Origin: Variovorax sp. KBW07
GTDB lineage: Bacteria > Pseudomonadota > Gammaproteobacteria > Burkholderiales > Burkholderiaceae_C
Assembly: GCF_003852515.1 (NCBI RefSeq)
Contig: NZ_QAJK01000125.1
Coordinates: 1-64,000 of the forward strand
Reading direction: 5' to 3'
Length of the DNA: 64,000 nt
Notes under the pieces: generated by a model
Told to the model about the DNA's origin: nothing
The model's input: the letters and a program-made list of their open reading frames with translations, nothing else
Database searches by the model: none
Translations under genes and position numbers: made by a program
In this document: in pieces, positions 24,224-34,989 of the stretch
Numbering within the stretch: the first letter of the stretch is position 1
Layout of the letters: every line of letters begins with the position of its first letter

Positions 24224-24952
24224 CTAACGGCTGGCGCTCACCAGCAGCATCATCGGCCGCTCGCGCTCTTCGGCCAGCGACGGCATCGCCGCCACTTGCG
24301 CGTCGGTCGGCCCCCACTCATCCACATGATCGATGTGAAAGCCCGCGCGCAGCAGCGTGTTCAGCAAGGTGCCCAGCGTGCGGTGCTGCTTGACGACGCC
24401 CTGTGCCAGCCAGTGGGTGGTGCGCGGCCCTTCCATCTGGTAGCTGTCGACCGGCCATGACTTGCGCCCCTGGGCGTCGGTGTGCCAGCCCGGCGTGCGC
24501 GGCGCCATGAAAATTGGGTGCTCGATCGAAAACACCAATCGGCTCCCGGGCACCAGCGCGGCGTGCACTGTGTCCAGCAAGGTGCCGAGGTCTTCGATGT
24601 AGTGAAAGGCGAGCGAGCTGTAGGCGAAGTCGAGCGACTGCGGCGGCAGCGCCAGTGCGTCGAGGTCCGCGCGCACATACGAGATGGCGCTGTCGGCGCC
24701 GAAACCCTCGGCCTTCTCGAGCATGCGCTGCGACACGTCGAGGCCGAGCACCGATGCCGCGTCCTGCGTGCGCGCCCACCGGCAGAACCAGCCCAGGCCG
24801 CAGCCCAGGTCCACCACCCGCAGGCCCTGCAGGCGTGGCACCAGCGCACGCAGCGCGGGCCACTCGGGCGCGCCGTCGAGCCCGTGCACCGAGCGCGGCA
24901 GTTGCTGGTAGCCCTCGAAAAAGGCGGGCGTGTCGTAGATGTTCTGGGCCAT
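24224..24952 (-). CDS. SAM-dependent class I methyltransferase
   Basis: A 242-residue methyltransferase with the SAM-binding motif VVDLGCGLGWFCRWA, the acidic residue after strand 2 (VLGLDVSQRML), a motif LDFAYSSLAFHYIEDL and a C-terminal substrate-binding part. It belongs to the broad ubiquinone/methylase-like group; the acceptor cannot be read from the sequence. It is a single gene convergent with the small protein at 23908. Confidence 0.85.
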   Translation of the reverse strand: MAQNIYDTPAFFEGYQQLPRSVHGLDGAPEWPALRALVPRLQGLRVVDLGCGLGWFCRWARTQDAASVLGLDVSQRMLEKAEGFGADSAISYVRADLDALALPPQSLDFAYSSLAFHYIEDLGTLLDTVHAALVPGSRLVFSIEHPIFMAPRTPGWHTDAQGRKSWPVDSYQMEGPRTTHWLAQGVVKQHRTLGTLLNTLLRAGFHIDHVDEWGPTDAQVAAMPSLAEERERPMMLLVSASR

Positions 24953-25075
24953 GGGTGGAGTCCTTGCTTGCTGTGCAGCGACGCCATTATTTCCCCGCCC
25001 CGAGCAACGACACCCCCGCGGGCAAGGCCGGCCAGAGGCCGCCCTTCCCGCTCCCGGTTTCTGTTTGGTGCCGGC

Positions 25076-25501
25076 TTACTTGGCCTGTGCGGACGTCAGC
25101 GCCGGGTTCTGCATCGTCGAGATCACCTTGCTGTTGACGCGCGAGCCGCCGGTCACGTTCTGGTCGGGAGCCGCGGCGGTGGCCAGGGCTTCCTGGTAGA
25201 CCTGTGCCGGATCGCGGCTCGAGGTGAACGGGTCGGCGCCACGCGAGCCGCGCGTCACGTTCTGGTTGGGGGCATGTGCCGTGTCGACGGCCTGCTTGTA
25301 GACGGCTTCGGGGTCGGCCGTGGACGTGAACGGATCGGCACCGCGCGAGCCGCGCGTGACGTTCTGGTTCGGCGCATGGGCGGCGGCAATGGCTTCGGCT
25401 TCGACGGCTTCGCGGGTGCGACCGGCAGGTTGCTGGGCTTGGGCGGAAGCGACGGCCAGAACGGCGAATGCGGCAGCGAGGGCGAGCTTGGAGGTCTTCA
25501 T
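25076..25501 (-). CDS. Secreted DUF4148-type repeat protein
   Basis: A 141-residue exported protein. The signal peptide ends VASAQAQQ. The mature part has three repeats, each with HAPNQNVTRGSRGADPFTS or a variant and spaced about 34 residues; the last copy reads AAPDQNVTGGSR. The repeat DNA is also conserved (GCGCGAGCCGCG in two copies). The function is unknown. It resembles the protein at 3363-3749 in layout but not in repeat wording. The ATG at 25501 is set by the signal peptide. The gap to the next gene upstream is 133 bases. Confidence 0.75.
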   Translation of the reverse strand: MKTSKLALAAAFAVLAVASAQAQQPAGRTREAVEAEAIAAAHAPNQNVTRGSRGADPFTSTADPEAVYKQAVDTAHAPNQNVTRGSRGADPFTSSRDPAQVYQEALATAAAPDQNVTGGSRVNSKVISTMQNPALTSAQAK

Positions 25502-25634
25502 GTTTGTGTCTTTTGAGGTTGTCTGGATGGGGCTGCCCGGAGATGCGGGAAAACCCTGAGCAAGACTAGTGGCCGCAAAAGGCAGTTCTGTGACGTCCTT
25601 CGAACGCACCGGGTTGCCGCTGCATGTGCCGGCG

Positions 25635-26270
25635 TTACAAAGCCGCTTCTGGTAGGGCAGCTCCACGCGCGGCCGCGCGCTTTCCCGCCGCGGCCACCTG
25701 AGGGTGCGGATGCGCCGCGCACAGCTTCGCCATCGGCACCAGTGCCTTCGTCGGCCGCCGGGCGATCTCGACGGCCACCGCCTCTCCCAGGAAGAAGTCG
25801 TCATCCCTCGCCAGCCGCTCCAGCAGCGCCAGGTCGAGCAGATCGAGCGAAGGAATCAACGCAACCACCACGTCGGTGAGCGCTCCGTCGTCCAGCAGAT
25901 CGTTCACCAGCGCGCTCAGGCCGCGTTGATCGCCGGCAACCGGCGAGCCTTCGGGATGAAGGTCGCGCAGTTCGTCACCCTGCTCGCCGGCTTCGCGTGC
26001 AGCCTGCAAAAAGCTTTGCAACGAATCGAAGACCACGCGGCTCGTGCCGTCGTGTGAAAGAAAAAGCACGCTGCCTTGCAGCGGCGCCTTGCCCAGCAGC
26101 AGGTGATGGTCGCTGGTGTCGGGGTCGTCCAGCGCAAAGCCTTGCAGCGTGTCGACGATGGGCTGTCCGGCCAGGTCTTCGGTCAGCGTGGTCGCGTCCT
26201 CCCTTGGCAGCAGGCCCAGTTCGGCAAGCACGGGATCGTCGATGGCGTCGAAGTACTCGTCGAGGGTCAT
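25635..26270 (-). CDS. Uncharacterised acidic protein
   Basis: A 211-residue soluble protein starting MTLDEYFDAIDDPVLAELGLL. The middle (GSVLFLSHDGTSRVVFDSLQSFLQAA) has the flavour of SMI1/KNR4-type domains (immunity or regulatory proteins), but I would not assign it. The C-terminal part is helical and may be HEAT-like (ALLERLARDDDFFLGEAVAVEIARRPTKAL). Single gene, divergent from the DJ-1/PfpI gene. Confidence 0.6.
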   Translation of the reverse strand: MTLDEYFDAIDDPVLAELGLLPREDATTLTEDLAGQPIVDTLQGFALDDPDTSDHHLLLGKAPLQGSVLFLSHDGTSRVVFDSLQSFLQAAREAGEQGDELRDLHPEGSPVAGDQRGLSALVNDLLDDGALTDVVVALIPSLDLLDLALLERLARDDDFFLGEAVAVEIARRPTKALVPMAKLCAAHPHPQVAAAGKRAAARGAALPEAAL

Positions 26271-26466
26271 GGCATTGGCAATCCGATGGGGAAGAAGAAG
26301 TGACGGCGGGCGCGCCCCGTGTGCAAGTCACAGCCGGCTGCTACCCGCTGCGCAGGCCCGCTTCGAATAATACGAACACGGTCGGCGCAGACGCATTCAT
26401 TCATCGATTGATTCATTCGCGCACGAACCGGCTTCCAACTTCATCATTCTGAAGGAGACAAGACAA

Positions 26467-27045
26467 ATGGCTCGCAAGATCCTCATGCTCTGCGGCGACT
26501 ACGCCGAAGACTACGAAACCATGGTGCCCTTCCAGACGCTGCTCGCCGTGGGCCACACGGTGCATGCCGTGGCACCCGACAAGAAGGCCGGCGACTGGGT
26601 GCACACCGCCATCCACGACTTCGAGGGTGCGCAGACCTACAGCGAAAAGCCGGGCCACCGCTTCACGCTGAACGCCACCTTCGCCGACGTGCGCCCCGAG
26701 GCCTACGACGCGCTGGTCATTCCCGGTGGCCGTGCCCCCGAGTACCTGCGCATGCACAGCCGCGTGGTCGAGATCACCAAGCACTTTCTCTCGGCCGACA
26801 AGCCGGTGGCGGCGGTGTGCCACGGCGCGCAGTTGCTCGCGGCCACGGGGCTGCTGAAGGGTCGCAAGGTCTCGGCGTATCCGGCCTGCCAGGTCGAGGT
26901 GGAACTGGCCGGTGCCGAGTACATGGGCATTCCGGTCGATCAGGCCGTGACCGACCGCAACCTGGTGACCGCGCCGGCCTGGCCCGCGCATCCGGCGTGG
27001 CTGTCGCAGTTCCTGGTCGTGCTGGGCACGCGCATCGAACACTGA
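26467..27045 (+). CDS. DJ-1/PfpI family protein
   Basis: A 192-residue protein of the type 1 glutamine amidotransferase-like fold. The nucleophile elbow is [10 protein letters not shown] (Cys about 118) and the companion acid is in [12 protein letters not shown]. Members act as proteases, chaperones or deglycase-like stress proteins. Length and motifs fit the PfpI branch. A GAAGGAGA ribosome site precedes the ATG. It stands alone. Confidence 0.88.
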   Translation: MARKILMLCGDYAEDYETMVPFQTLLAVGHTVHAVAPDKKAGDWVHTAIHDFEGAQTYSEKPGHRFTLNATFADVRPEAYDALVIPGGRAPEYLRMHSRVVEITKHFLSADKPVAAVCHGAQLLAATGLLKGRKVSAYPACQVEVELAGAEYMGIPVDQAVTDRNLVTAPAWPAHPAWLSQFLVVLGTRIEH

Positions 27046-27123
27046 CCGAGCGGCACCCGCTGCGCCACGGGCGGCGCTACAGTGCATGCGTCGCCCACCT
27101 CATCCCTCACAAGGAGGCCGCCC

Positions 27124-27552
27124 ATGTGCGAAGTCTTCATCAGTGCCGATCCGCAAAGCTACGACGCGCGCACGCGCTCGGTGCGGCTGCACGGCGTCGT
27201 CACCAGCATCCGGCTCGAGAACCTGTTCTGGCAGGTGCTCGAGGAAATCGCGCAGCGCGACGGCATGGTCGTGGTGCAGCTGATCGAGCGGCTCTACGAC
27301 GAACTGGTCGCGGCTCGGGGCGAGGTCGGCAACTTCGCGTCGTTCCTGCGGGTCTGCGCCTTGCGCTATGAGGCGATGGTGGCGCAGGGGCGCATTCCGG
27401 CGGATACGTCGGTGGCCATTCGCTCGCTGGATGCGAAGGCGGTGCTGCATGAGCTGCCGCAGGGGTGGGGCCGCCCCTCGCCCGAACGGCAGCAGCTGGC
27501 AGGCGAGACGCGGGTGCGCGCGCTCCACATCGCTGCACGGCGGCACGCATAG
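27124..27552 (+). CDS. Ribbon-helix-helix domain protein
   Basis: A 142-residue protein beginning MCEVFISADPQSYDARTRSVRLHGVVTSIRLENLFWQVLEEIAQRDG. The segment TSIRLENLFWQVLEEIA followed by a second helix is the RHH_4 pattern of small DNA-binding or aryl-sulfate-associated proteins. It probably binds DNA as a dimer; no target is known. Start chosen at the ATG with an AAGGAGG site; the ORF could extend to 27082. Confidence 0.75.
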   Translation: MCEVFISADPQSYDARTRSVRLHGVVTSIRLENLFWQVLEEIAQRDGMVVVQLIERLYDELVAARGEVGNFASFLRVCALRYEAMVAQGRIPADTSVAIRSLDAKAVLHELPQGWGRPSPERQQLAGETRVRALHIAARRHA

Positions 27553-27609
27553 CTGCTCCGCTCCCGACAGCCGCGGCGTGCGCAGGCGCCACGCCACGGC
27601 TGCATCCCG

Positions 27610-28629
27610 TCAATCCAACGAAACGTTCGCCTTGCGAATCACATCCGTGAACCGCTTCGTCTCGCTCGCCACGAACTGGTCGAACTGCGGGCGCGTGGTC
27701 GGGAACGGCTCGTAGCCGAAGCTCTTGAACTTCTCCAGCACGTCGGGTTCGGCCAGGCCGTTTTCGATGTCGCGCTTGATCTTCTCGGTGACCGATGCGG
27801 GCAGGCCCTTCGGCACGGCGATGGCGTTCCAGCCGATCACCTCGAAGCCCTTCGGACCGCCCGACTCGCCGACGGTCGGCACGTCGGGGAACGCGGCGTT
27901 GCGCTGGGGCGCGGCCACGGCCAGGAAGCGCAGCTTGTTGGCACGCTGCAGCGGGCCGGCGGTGGCGCTGCTGCCCAGTGCAAAGGCCAGTTCGCCGGTT
28001 GCGACCGAGGTGTAGAGCTGCGTCGTTTCCTTGTAGATCACGTGCTCCATTTGCGTGCCGGTGGCCGACTCGAAAAGCTCCGAGCCCAGGTGCACTGGGT
28101 TGCCGACGGACCATGAGCCGTAGTCGAGCTTGCCGGGGTTGGCCTTGGCATCGGCGATCAGGTCGCCGATGGTCTTGTACTTGCTGTTGGTGGCAACGGT
28201 GAAGAAGAAGTAGGTCTTGAAGAGCGGCAGCAGCGCGTCGAAGTCCTTGCTGGCGTCGTACGGCAGCTTCTTGAACAGCGCGGGGTACGCGGCCAGGTGC
28301 ACGTTGTCGAGCACGATGATGTCGTGGCCGTCTTTCGCGCCGCGCTTGAAGGCGTCGATGGCAATGAAGCCGTTGCCGCCCGGACGGTTCTCGACCACCA
28401 CGGGCTGGCCCCAGGCGCGCGAAAGCTTGTCCGCCACGAGACGGGCCACGCCATCGGGGCCGCCGCCGACCGGAAACGGCGTGATGATGCGCACCGGCTT
28501 GGTGGGAAAGGCTTGAGCCTGTTGCTGCTGTTGTGCAGATGCGGCGGCGGGCAGCAGGCCGGCGGTGGCCAGTGCAACGGCGGCCAGGCCCAGGCCACGG
28601 CGCGACTTCGAAACGATCGTGTTCTTCAT
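27610..28629 (-). CDS. Bug/TctC family periplasmic substrate-binding protein
   Basis: A 339-residue exported receptor. The signal peptide ends AAASAQQQQQAQA (a short Gln run), then the family start FPTKPVRIITPFPVGGGPDG and VENRPGGNGFIAI. It lies just downstream of pcaF on the same strand (109-base gap), so it may bring in a substrate of the beta-ketoadipate branch. No TctA/B partners are present. Confidence 0.85.
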   Translation of the reverse strand: MKNTIVSKSRRGLGLAAVALATAGLLPAAASAQQQQQAQAFPTKPVRIITPFPVGGGPDGVARLVADKLSRAWGQPVVVENRPGGNGFIAIDAFKRGAKDGHDIIVLDNVHLAAYPALFKKLPYDASKDFDALLPLFKTYFFFTVATNSKYKTIGDLIADAKANPGKLDYGSWSVGNPVHLGSELFESATGTQMEHVIYKETTQLYTSVATGELAFALGSSATAGPLQRANKLRFLAVAAPQRNAAFPDVPTVGESGGPKGFEVIGWNAIAVPKGLPASVTEKIKRDIENGLAEPDVLEKFKSFGYEPFPTTRPQFDQFVASETKRFTDVIRKANVSLD

Positions 28630-28738
28630 CCTCTGATCCTCTTTCTCTTCCTCTGTGCTTGCAAAAAAGCCATCGGGCCGCTGCGCGGCTTCCGATGGCT
28701 GGGTGACGGTCTGTCTGCTGTCTTGTGGTTGTGTTTTG

Positions 28739-29944
<1,206 letters not shown>

Positions 29945-29976
29945 GTCGTGTGTCTCTTCTTGATTGATTGGATGGA

Positions 29977-30630
29977 TCAGGCAGCGATCGGCAAGCCGAC
30001 CAGCTTCTCGAGTTCTTCGCGGGTGAGCCCATCGACCAGGTCGACGAGCTTCAAGCCCTGCGGCGTGCATTCGAGCGTGGCGAGGTCGGAGTACACGCGC
30101 TTGACGCAGCCGATGCCGGTCAGCGGATAGGTGCATTCCTTCACCAGCTTGCTGGCGCCCTGCTTGGTGAGCAAATCCATCATCACCCAGGTCTGCTTCG
30201 CGCCGATGGCCAGGTCCATCGCGCCGCCGACGGCGGGAATGGCGTCTTTCTCGCCGGTGTGCCAGTTGGCGAGGTCGCCGGTGGCCGACACCTGGAATGC
30301 GCCGAGCACGCAGATGTCGAGGTGGCCGCCGCGCATCATCGCGAAGCTGTCTGCGTGGTGAAAGAACGAGCCGCCCGGCAGCAACGTGACGGGCTGCTTG
30401 CCGGCGTTGATGAGGTCGTAGTCTTCTTCGCCGGCCTCGGGCGCGGGGCCCATGCCGAGGATGCCGTTCTCGCTTTGCAGGATGACTTCGCGGCCCTTGG
30501 GCAGGTGGTTGGCCACCAGCGTGGGCTGGCCGATGCCGAGGTTGACGACGGCGCCGTCGAAGATGTCCTGCGCCACGCGGGCGGCGAGCTGGTCCTTGGT
30601 GCGACGTGTGTACGTGGTGGTCATGGTCAT
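29977..30630 (-). CDS. pcaJ: 3-oxoadipate CoA-transferase subunit B
   Basis: A 217-residue subunit that, with PcaI, moves CoA from succinyl-CoA to 3-oxoadipate. The active-site Glu lies in ILQSENGILGMGP, and the family landmark GGSFFHHADSFAMMRGGHLDICVLGAFQV is present. Its ATG overlaps the pcaI stop (ATGA), giving coupled translation of the two subunits. Confidence 0.92.
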   Translation of the reverse strand: MTMTTTYTRRTKDQLAARVAQDIFDGAVVNLGIGQPTLVANHLPKGREVILQSENGILGMGPAPEAGEEDYDLINAGKQPVTLLPGGSFFHHADSFAMMRGGHLDICVLGAFQVSATGDLANWHTGEKDAIPAVGGAMDLAIGAKQTWVMMDLLTKQGASKLVKECTYPLTGIGCVKRVYSDLATLECTPQGLKLVDLVDGLTREELEKLVGLPIAA

Positions 30631-31328
30631 GCTGCCTTCTTGAAACCGCCGGCCTGCGTGGCGACGCGTTCGATGCGCACCACCTGGTGCACGAAGATGC
30701 CCGGGGTCACGATGGTCTCGGGGTCGAGCGTGCCGAGCTCGGCAATGTCGTGCACCGTGGCAATGGTTTTCTTCGACGCCATGGCCATCACCGGGCCGAA
30801 GTTGCGCGCGGCCTTGCGGTAGACCAGGTTGCCCCAGCGGTCGCCGCGCTCGGCCTTGATGAGCGCCACGTCGCCATGAATCGGGTACTCGAGCACGTAC
30901 TGCTTGCCGTCGATCTCGCGGGTTTCGCGGTTGCCCGCGAGCTGCGTGCCGTAGCCGGTGGGACAGAAGAAGGCGCCGATGCCGGCACCCGCCGCGCGGA
31001 TGCGCTCGGCCAGGTTGCCTTGCGGCACGAGTTCGAGCTCGATCTTGCCGCTGCGGTAGAGCCCGTCGAACACCTGGCTGTCGGCCTGGCGCGGAAAGCT
31101 GCAGATGATCTTGCGCACGCGGCCTGCCTTCAGCAGCGCCGCGAGGCCGGTCTCGCCGTTGCCCGCGTTGTTGTTGACGACCGTGAGGTCTTTGGCACCC
31201 TGCTCGACGAGGCCGTCGATGAGTTCGCCGGGAATGCCGGCGGTGCCGAAGCCGCCGATGAGAACCGTGGCGCCGTCTTGGATGCCTGCGAGGGCATCGG
31301 CGACCGAGCGCGCGATCTTGTTGATCAT
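30627..31328 (-). CDS. pcaI: 3-oxoadipate CoA-transferase subunit A
   Basis: A 233-residue subunit with the CoA-transferase signature VLIGGFGTAGIPGELIDGL and NNNAGNGETGLAALL, plus the glycine loop AAGAGIGAFFCPTGYGTQLA. It is the first gene of the pcaIJF transcript, divergent from an IclR regulator with a typical operator cluster between. Receives 3-oxoadipate from maleylacetate reductase (3820-4881). Confidence 0.92.
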   Translation of the reverse strand: MINKIARSVADALAGIQDGATVLIGGFGTAGIPGELIDGLVEQGAKDLTVVNNNAGNGETGLAALLKAGRVRKIICSFPRQADSQVFDGLYRSGKIELELVPQGNLAERIRAAGAGIGAFFCPTGYGTQLAGNRETREIDGKQYVLEYPIHGDVALIKAERGDRWGNLVYRKAARNFGPVMAMASKKTIATVHDIAELGTLDPETIVTPGIFVHQVVRIERVATQAGGFKKAA

Positions 31329-31409
31329 GAAGCTTGTCTCCGGGAGTGAAGAAAAGAAAGCGGTGAAGCGATGCGCCTGAACACAACGACCGATTCTGCG
31401 AACCGCCGA

Positions 31410-31442
31410 TTTGTTCGTCTAAAGAACATTTGTTCGTATAAT
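31410..31442. promoter_or_regulatory. IclR-type operator and promoter
   Basis: Three copies of TGTTC lie close together: direct at 31412-31416 and 31431-31435, and inverted (GAACA) at 31424-31428. Two direct copies plus one inverted is the arrangement known for PcaU/PobR-type regulators. A TATAAT hexamer (31437-31442) points toward the iclR gene and overlaps the last copy, suggesting autoregulation. The AT-rich patch contrasts with its surroundings. Confidence 0.65.
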
Positions 31443-31466
31443 GAATTTTAGAGAGGATCGCTCACC

Positions 31467-32252
31467 ATGGCAACCCACACCACACAACCCGATACACCCG
31501 CCCCCGGCGACAGCTACGTGCAGTCTTTTGCGCGGGGGCTGCAGGTGATCCGCTCGTTCAGCGCCAGCGCGCCGCGCCAGACGCTGAGCGAGGTGGCGGC
31601 CGGCAGCGGGCTCACGCGGGCGGGCGCGCGGCGCATCCTGCTCACGCTGCAGACGCTGGGCTACGTGGTGACCGACGGCAAGCTCTTCACGCTCACGCCG
31701 CGCATCCTCGACCTGGGCTTTGCGTACCTGTCGTCGATGCCGATCTGGAACCGCGCCGAGCCGGTGATGGAAGCGCTGGTGCAGCAGGTGCAGGAGTCGT
31801 GCTCGGCCGCGGTGCTCGATGCCACCGACATCGTCTATGTGCTGCGCGTGCCGACGCAGAAGATCATGCGCATCAGCCTGGGCGTGGGCTCGCGCCTGCC
31901 GGCCTACTGCACGTCGCTCGGCCGGCTGCTGCTGGCCGACCTTGAAGACGACGAAGTGCGCGCGCGGCTCGAAGCCTCGAATCTCGAAGCGCTGACCAAG
32001 CACACCGTGACCGACATCGATGCGCTCATGGCCAAGGTGGCGCAGGCGCGCAAGCAGCAGTGGTGCCTGGTGAACCAGGAGCTCGAAGAAGGCCTGATCT
32101 CGGTGGCCGCGCCCATCGTCGACCGGCAGGGGCGCATGGTGGCCGCGCTCAACATCAGCGGGCAGGCCAACCGCACGAGCGCGAAGGTGATGCAGGAGAC
32201 GATGCTGCCGGCGCTGGTGGAGGCGGCGAACCGGATCTCGCGAATGCTCTGA
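31467..32252 (+). CDS. IclR family regulator of pca genes
   Basis: A 261-residue IclR protein of the PcaR/PcaU/PobR branch. Helix-turn-helix at about residues 35-75 (QTLSEVAAGSGLTRAGARRILLTLQTLGYV), then the effector domain with PAYCTSLGRLLLA and the C-terminal VAAPIVDRQGRMVAALNISG. It is divergent from pcaIJF and likely activates it in response to 3-oxoadipate, as in Pseudomonas and Acinetobacter. The effector is inferred from the branch and the neighbours. Confidence 0.88.
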   Translation: MATHTTQPDTPAPGDSYVQSFARGLQVIRSFSASAPRQTLSEVAAGSGLTRAGARRILLTLQTLGYVVTDGKLFTLTPRILDLGFAYLSSMPIWNRAEPVMEALVQQVQESCSAAVLDATDIVYVLRVPTQKIMRISLGVGSRLPAYCTSLGRLLLADLEDDEVRARLEASNLEALTKHTVTDIDALMAKVAQARKQQWCLVNQELEEGLISVAAPIVDRQGRMVAALNISGQANRTSAKVMQETMLPALVEAANRISRML

Positions 32253-32330
32253 CGGGCGCGTTTCACCGGCCTGTCACGCCGACCTACTAGATTGCCCTCC
32301 CAAACTACAACACCCTGGGAGGGGTCAGTC

Positions 32331-33782
32331 ATGACTGGTCGTTTCGTCTCGTCTGCTTTGCCGCGTCACCTGATGCTCGCGGTCGCTTCTTCTGTCGTAC
32401 TCGTCGCGTGCGGCGGCAACGATGGAGGGGGCATGCCCTTTCCGCCGCCAGTGGCGGCAATGCCCGCCCCGCCACCCGCACCCGCTTCGCCACCACAGGA
32501 CGACTCAGCGGGCTTGCCCCATCAACTGACCGGCTGGGCCGCCCTCCCCGATACGTTCCGCTGGCCTGGTCCGACCACGGGCCAGTTCATTTCCGCCGCG
32601 CTCGGCGTGACGCCGCCCTTCATCGACGGACAGCCGCTTCCGGGCTTCTCGGCAATGCTGAAGAATGACGACGGTAGCTGGCTCGCCATGCCCGACAACG
32701 GCTACGGCAGCAAAGGCAACTCCGGCGATTTCGTGATCGGCTTCTACAACGTCAGCATCGACTTTCGCACCGTGGCCAATGGCACGACAGTGCCCGGCAG
32801 CGTGAAGGTGAACAGCCACGTCAATTTCAACGATGCCAATGGCTTCCTGAAAGACGGCAAGGGCGTGGACCTGAAGATCACCGCCGACTTCGCCAACTAC
32901 CAGACCGTCACCGGCAACAACCTGGTCGACAGCGGCAAACCCGTGGACCCGCGCATCATCGCCGGCCGGCTGCTGACGGGCTTCGACTTCGATGTCGAGT
33001 CGATTGCCCGCGCAAAAGACGGCAGCTACTTCGTGGGCGAGGAGTTCGGTCCCTACATCCTTCACTTCGACAAGAACGGCACGTTGATGAGCGACCCGGT
33101 GCCTCATCCGTTCCTGCGCAGCCCGTTCAATCCGCAAGTGATGAACAACGGCGCCAGCGCCACTTCGCTCGCGAGCCGGGGTTTCGAAAGCCTGGCCTAC
33201 AACGGCGACAACAGCCGCCTTTTTGCAGTACCCGAAGCGGCGCCCTCGCTAGCCTCGCTGCGGCCTGTGGCCGACGACGAGCGTTACCTGAACTTCTTTG
33301 AATTCGATCCCGCCTCGATGCTCTATACCGGCAAGAACCCGATCTACAGGAAGGACGGTCCCGCCAAGGACAACCAGATCGTGATCGGCGACATGACCAA
33401 TGTGGGCGGCAACAAGTTCGTGCTGATCGAACGCGACGGCTTTCTCGGCGCCAAGGCGGTGGTCAAGCGCCTGTACATGGTGGACCTGGACGTGAAGGAC
33501 GCCGACGGCGCGCTGAAGAAGACGCTGCTGGTGGACCTGCTGAACATCTCCGATCCGAAGGGCATCGGCGGCACCTGGCCCGGCGTGGCGGCCGGCAAAT
33601 TCACCATGCCTTTCGATTCGATCGAGAGTGTCGAAGTGGTGGACGACCACACGCTGGCCGTCGCGGTCGATACGAACTTTCCGACAGAAGACGGCCGTGT
33701 TGCCGGCAAGCCGGACAACACGGAAATCATCACGATCCGCTTCGATCAGGCGTTGTTCAAGCGCGTCGCGTCGAAGACATAG
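32331..33782 (+). CDS. Phytase-like (esterase-like) lipoprotein
   Basis: A 483-residue lipoprotein. The lipobox is VVLVACGG (Cys about 24), followed by a Pro/Ala-rich linker to residue 55. The main domain matches the esterase-like phytase beta-propeller family: MLKNDDGSWLAMPDNGYG, FDVESIARAKDGSYFVGEEFGPYILHFD, RGFESLAYNGDNSRLFAVPE, FDSIESVEVVDDHTLAV. It probably cleaves phosphate or organic esters outside the inner membrane; the substrate is unknown. A GGGAGGGG site precedes the ATG. Confidence 0.85.
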   Translation: MTGRFVSSALPRHLMLAVASSVVLVACGGNDGGGMPFPPPVAAMPAPPPAPASPPQDDSAGLPHQLTGWAALPDTFRWPGPTTGQFISAALGVTPPFIDGQPLPGFSAMLKNDDGSWLAMPDNGYGSKGNSGDFVIGFYNVSIDFRTVANGTTVPGSVKVNSHVNFNDANGFLKDGKGVDLKITADFANYQTVTGNNLVDSGKPVDPRIIAGRLLTGFDFDVESIARAKDGSYFVGEEFGPYILHFDKNGTLMSDPVPHPFLRSPFNPQVMNNGASATSLASRGFESLAYNGDNSRLFAVPEAAPSLASLRPVADDERYLNFFEFDPASMLYTGKNPIYRKDGPAKDNQIVIGDMTNVGGNKFVLIERDGFLGAKAVVKRLYMVDLDVKDADGALKKTLLVDLLNISDPKGIGGTWPGVAAGKFTMPFDSIESVEVVDDHTLAVAVDTNFPTEDGRVAGKPDNTEIITIRFDQALFKRVASKT

Positions 33783-33810
33783 GGGCGCGCCCCGCGGGGC
33801 ATTCCCTCGG

Positions 33811-34812
33811 TCAAGCCTCCGAGTGAATGCCCTTCATGATGATCACCCCGCCCAGCCGCGTGGTGTCCGCGCGCATGCGCCGGGCCAGCGCATCGGGCGA
33901 GCCCGGCTGCGCCTGCCAGCCGGTCTTGAGCAAGGCCTCGGTCACCTCGGGCGAGCTGATCACTTCGACCAGCGCGGCATTGAGCTTTGCCACGGCAGCC
34001 GGCTTCATGCTCGCGGGCGCGGCCAGCGCAGTCCAGATTTCGAGGTCGGCGCCGCGCACGTCGGCATCGCGAATGGTCGGCAAGTCGCCGGCCAGCGGGC
34101 TGCGTTCGGGCGATGTCACGCCAATGGCCTTGAGCTTGCCGGACTTCAGGTGCGGCAGCGCGAGGCCGGGCGGCAGCAGCGCAAGCTGGATCTCACCGGC
34201 GAGGATGCCGGCGATGACCTGCGGGTTGCCGGTGTAGGGCTTGTGCTGCGCGGTAATGGCCGCGCGGCTCTTGATGAGCTCCATGCCCAGGTGGCCCACG
34301 GTGCCCACGCCCGGCGTGCCGTACTTGCCGTTGCTGCCGAGGTTGCGCACCCACAGCAGCAGGTCGGCGGGGGTCTTGCCTTCGGCGTTGCCCGCCACCA
34401 CCAGCACCAGCGGCGCGGTGCCGATGAGGCCGACCGGCGCGAAGTCTTTCTCGGGGTCGAAGGGCGTGGCCGGGTTGAGCAGCTTGGCAATGGTGAGGTT
34501 GCCGTTGATCAGCGCGCCGATGGTGTGGTCGTCGTTGGCCTTGGCGACCTCGTTGGCCACGAGGTTGCCGCTGGCGCCGGGCTTGTTCTCGACGGTGACA
34601 GGCTGGCGCAGCAACTTCGACAGCGGCTCGGCGATGGCGCGGGCCGCGAGGTCGGGCGACGCACCGGCAGGAAAGCCCACGAGGATGCGAACGGGCTTGG
34701 TCGGCCATGCGGCATCGCCGCCAGTGCGTTGCGCCCACGAGGCCTTTGCGAACAGCGAAGCGGCAAGGGCTGCCGCGCCGCCTTCGAGCAAGCGGCGTTT
34801 GGTGATCGTCAA
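33811..34812 (-). CDS. Bug/TctC family periplasmic substrate-binding protein
   Basis: A 333-residue receptor, the third of this family in the window. The N-terminus MTITKRRLLEGGAAALAASLFAKASWAQ could be a Tat or Sec signal (paired Arg before the hydrophobic core). The mature start WPTKPVRILVGFPAGASPDLAAR and VENKPGASGNLV identify the family. It stands alone, convergent with the phytase-like gene. Ligand unknown. Confidence 0.85.
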   Translation of the reverse strand: MTITKRRLLEGGAAALAASLFAKASWAQRTGGDAAWPTKPVRILVGFPAGASPDLAARAIAEPLSKLLRQPVTVENKPGASGNLVANEVAKANDDHTIGALINGNLTIAKLLNPATPFDPEKDFAPVGLIGTAPLVLVVAGNAEGKTPADLLLWVRNLGSNGKYGTPGVGTVGHLGMELIKSRAAITAQHKPYTGNPQVIAGILAGEIQLALLPPGLALPHLKSGKLKAIGVTSPERSPLAGDLPTIRDADVRGADLEIWTALAAPASMKPAAVAKLNAALVEVISSPEVTEALLKTGWQAQPGSPDALARRMRADTTRLGGVIIMKGIHSEA

Positions 34813-34989
34813 GGTGACTCCAGAGAGTGAGAGAGACTAGGGAAATTGCTTACGTTGATCTTACACAACGTTACAGACTGGCGCCGCCTGAAGCAAGCCT
34901 GAAGGGCCGCCGCGAAGGGGCTTTAGCATGGGCCGCGATGGCGCATCGACCTGTTGCCGCCACGCTAGAGCCAAGGGAGAGCGCGCCAG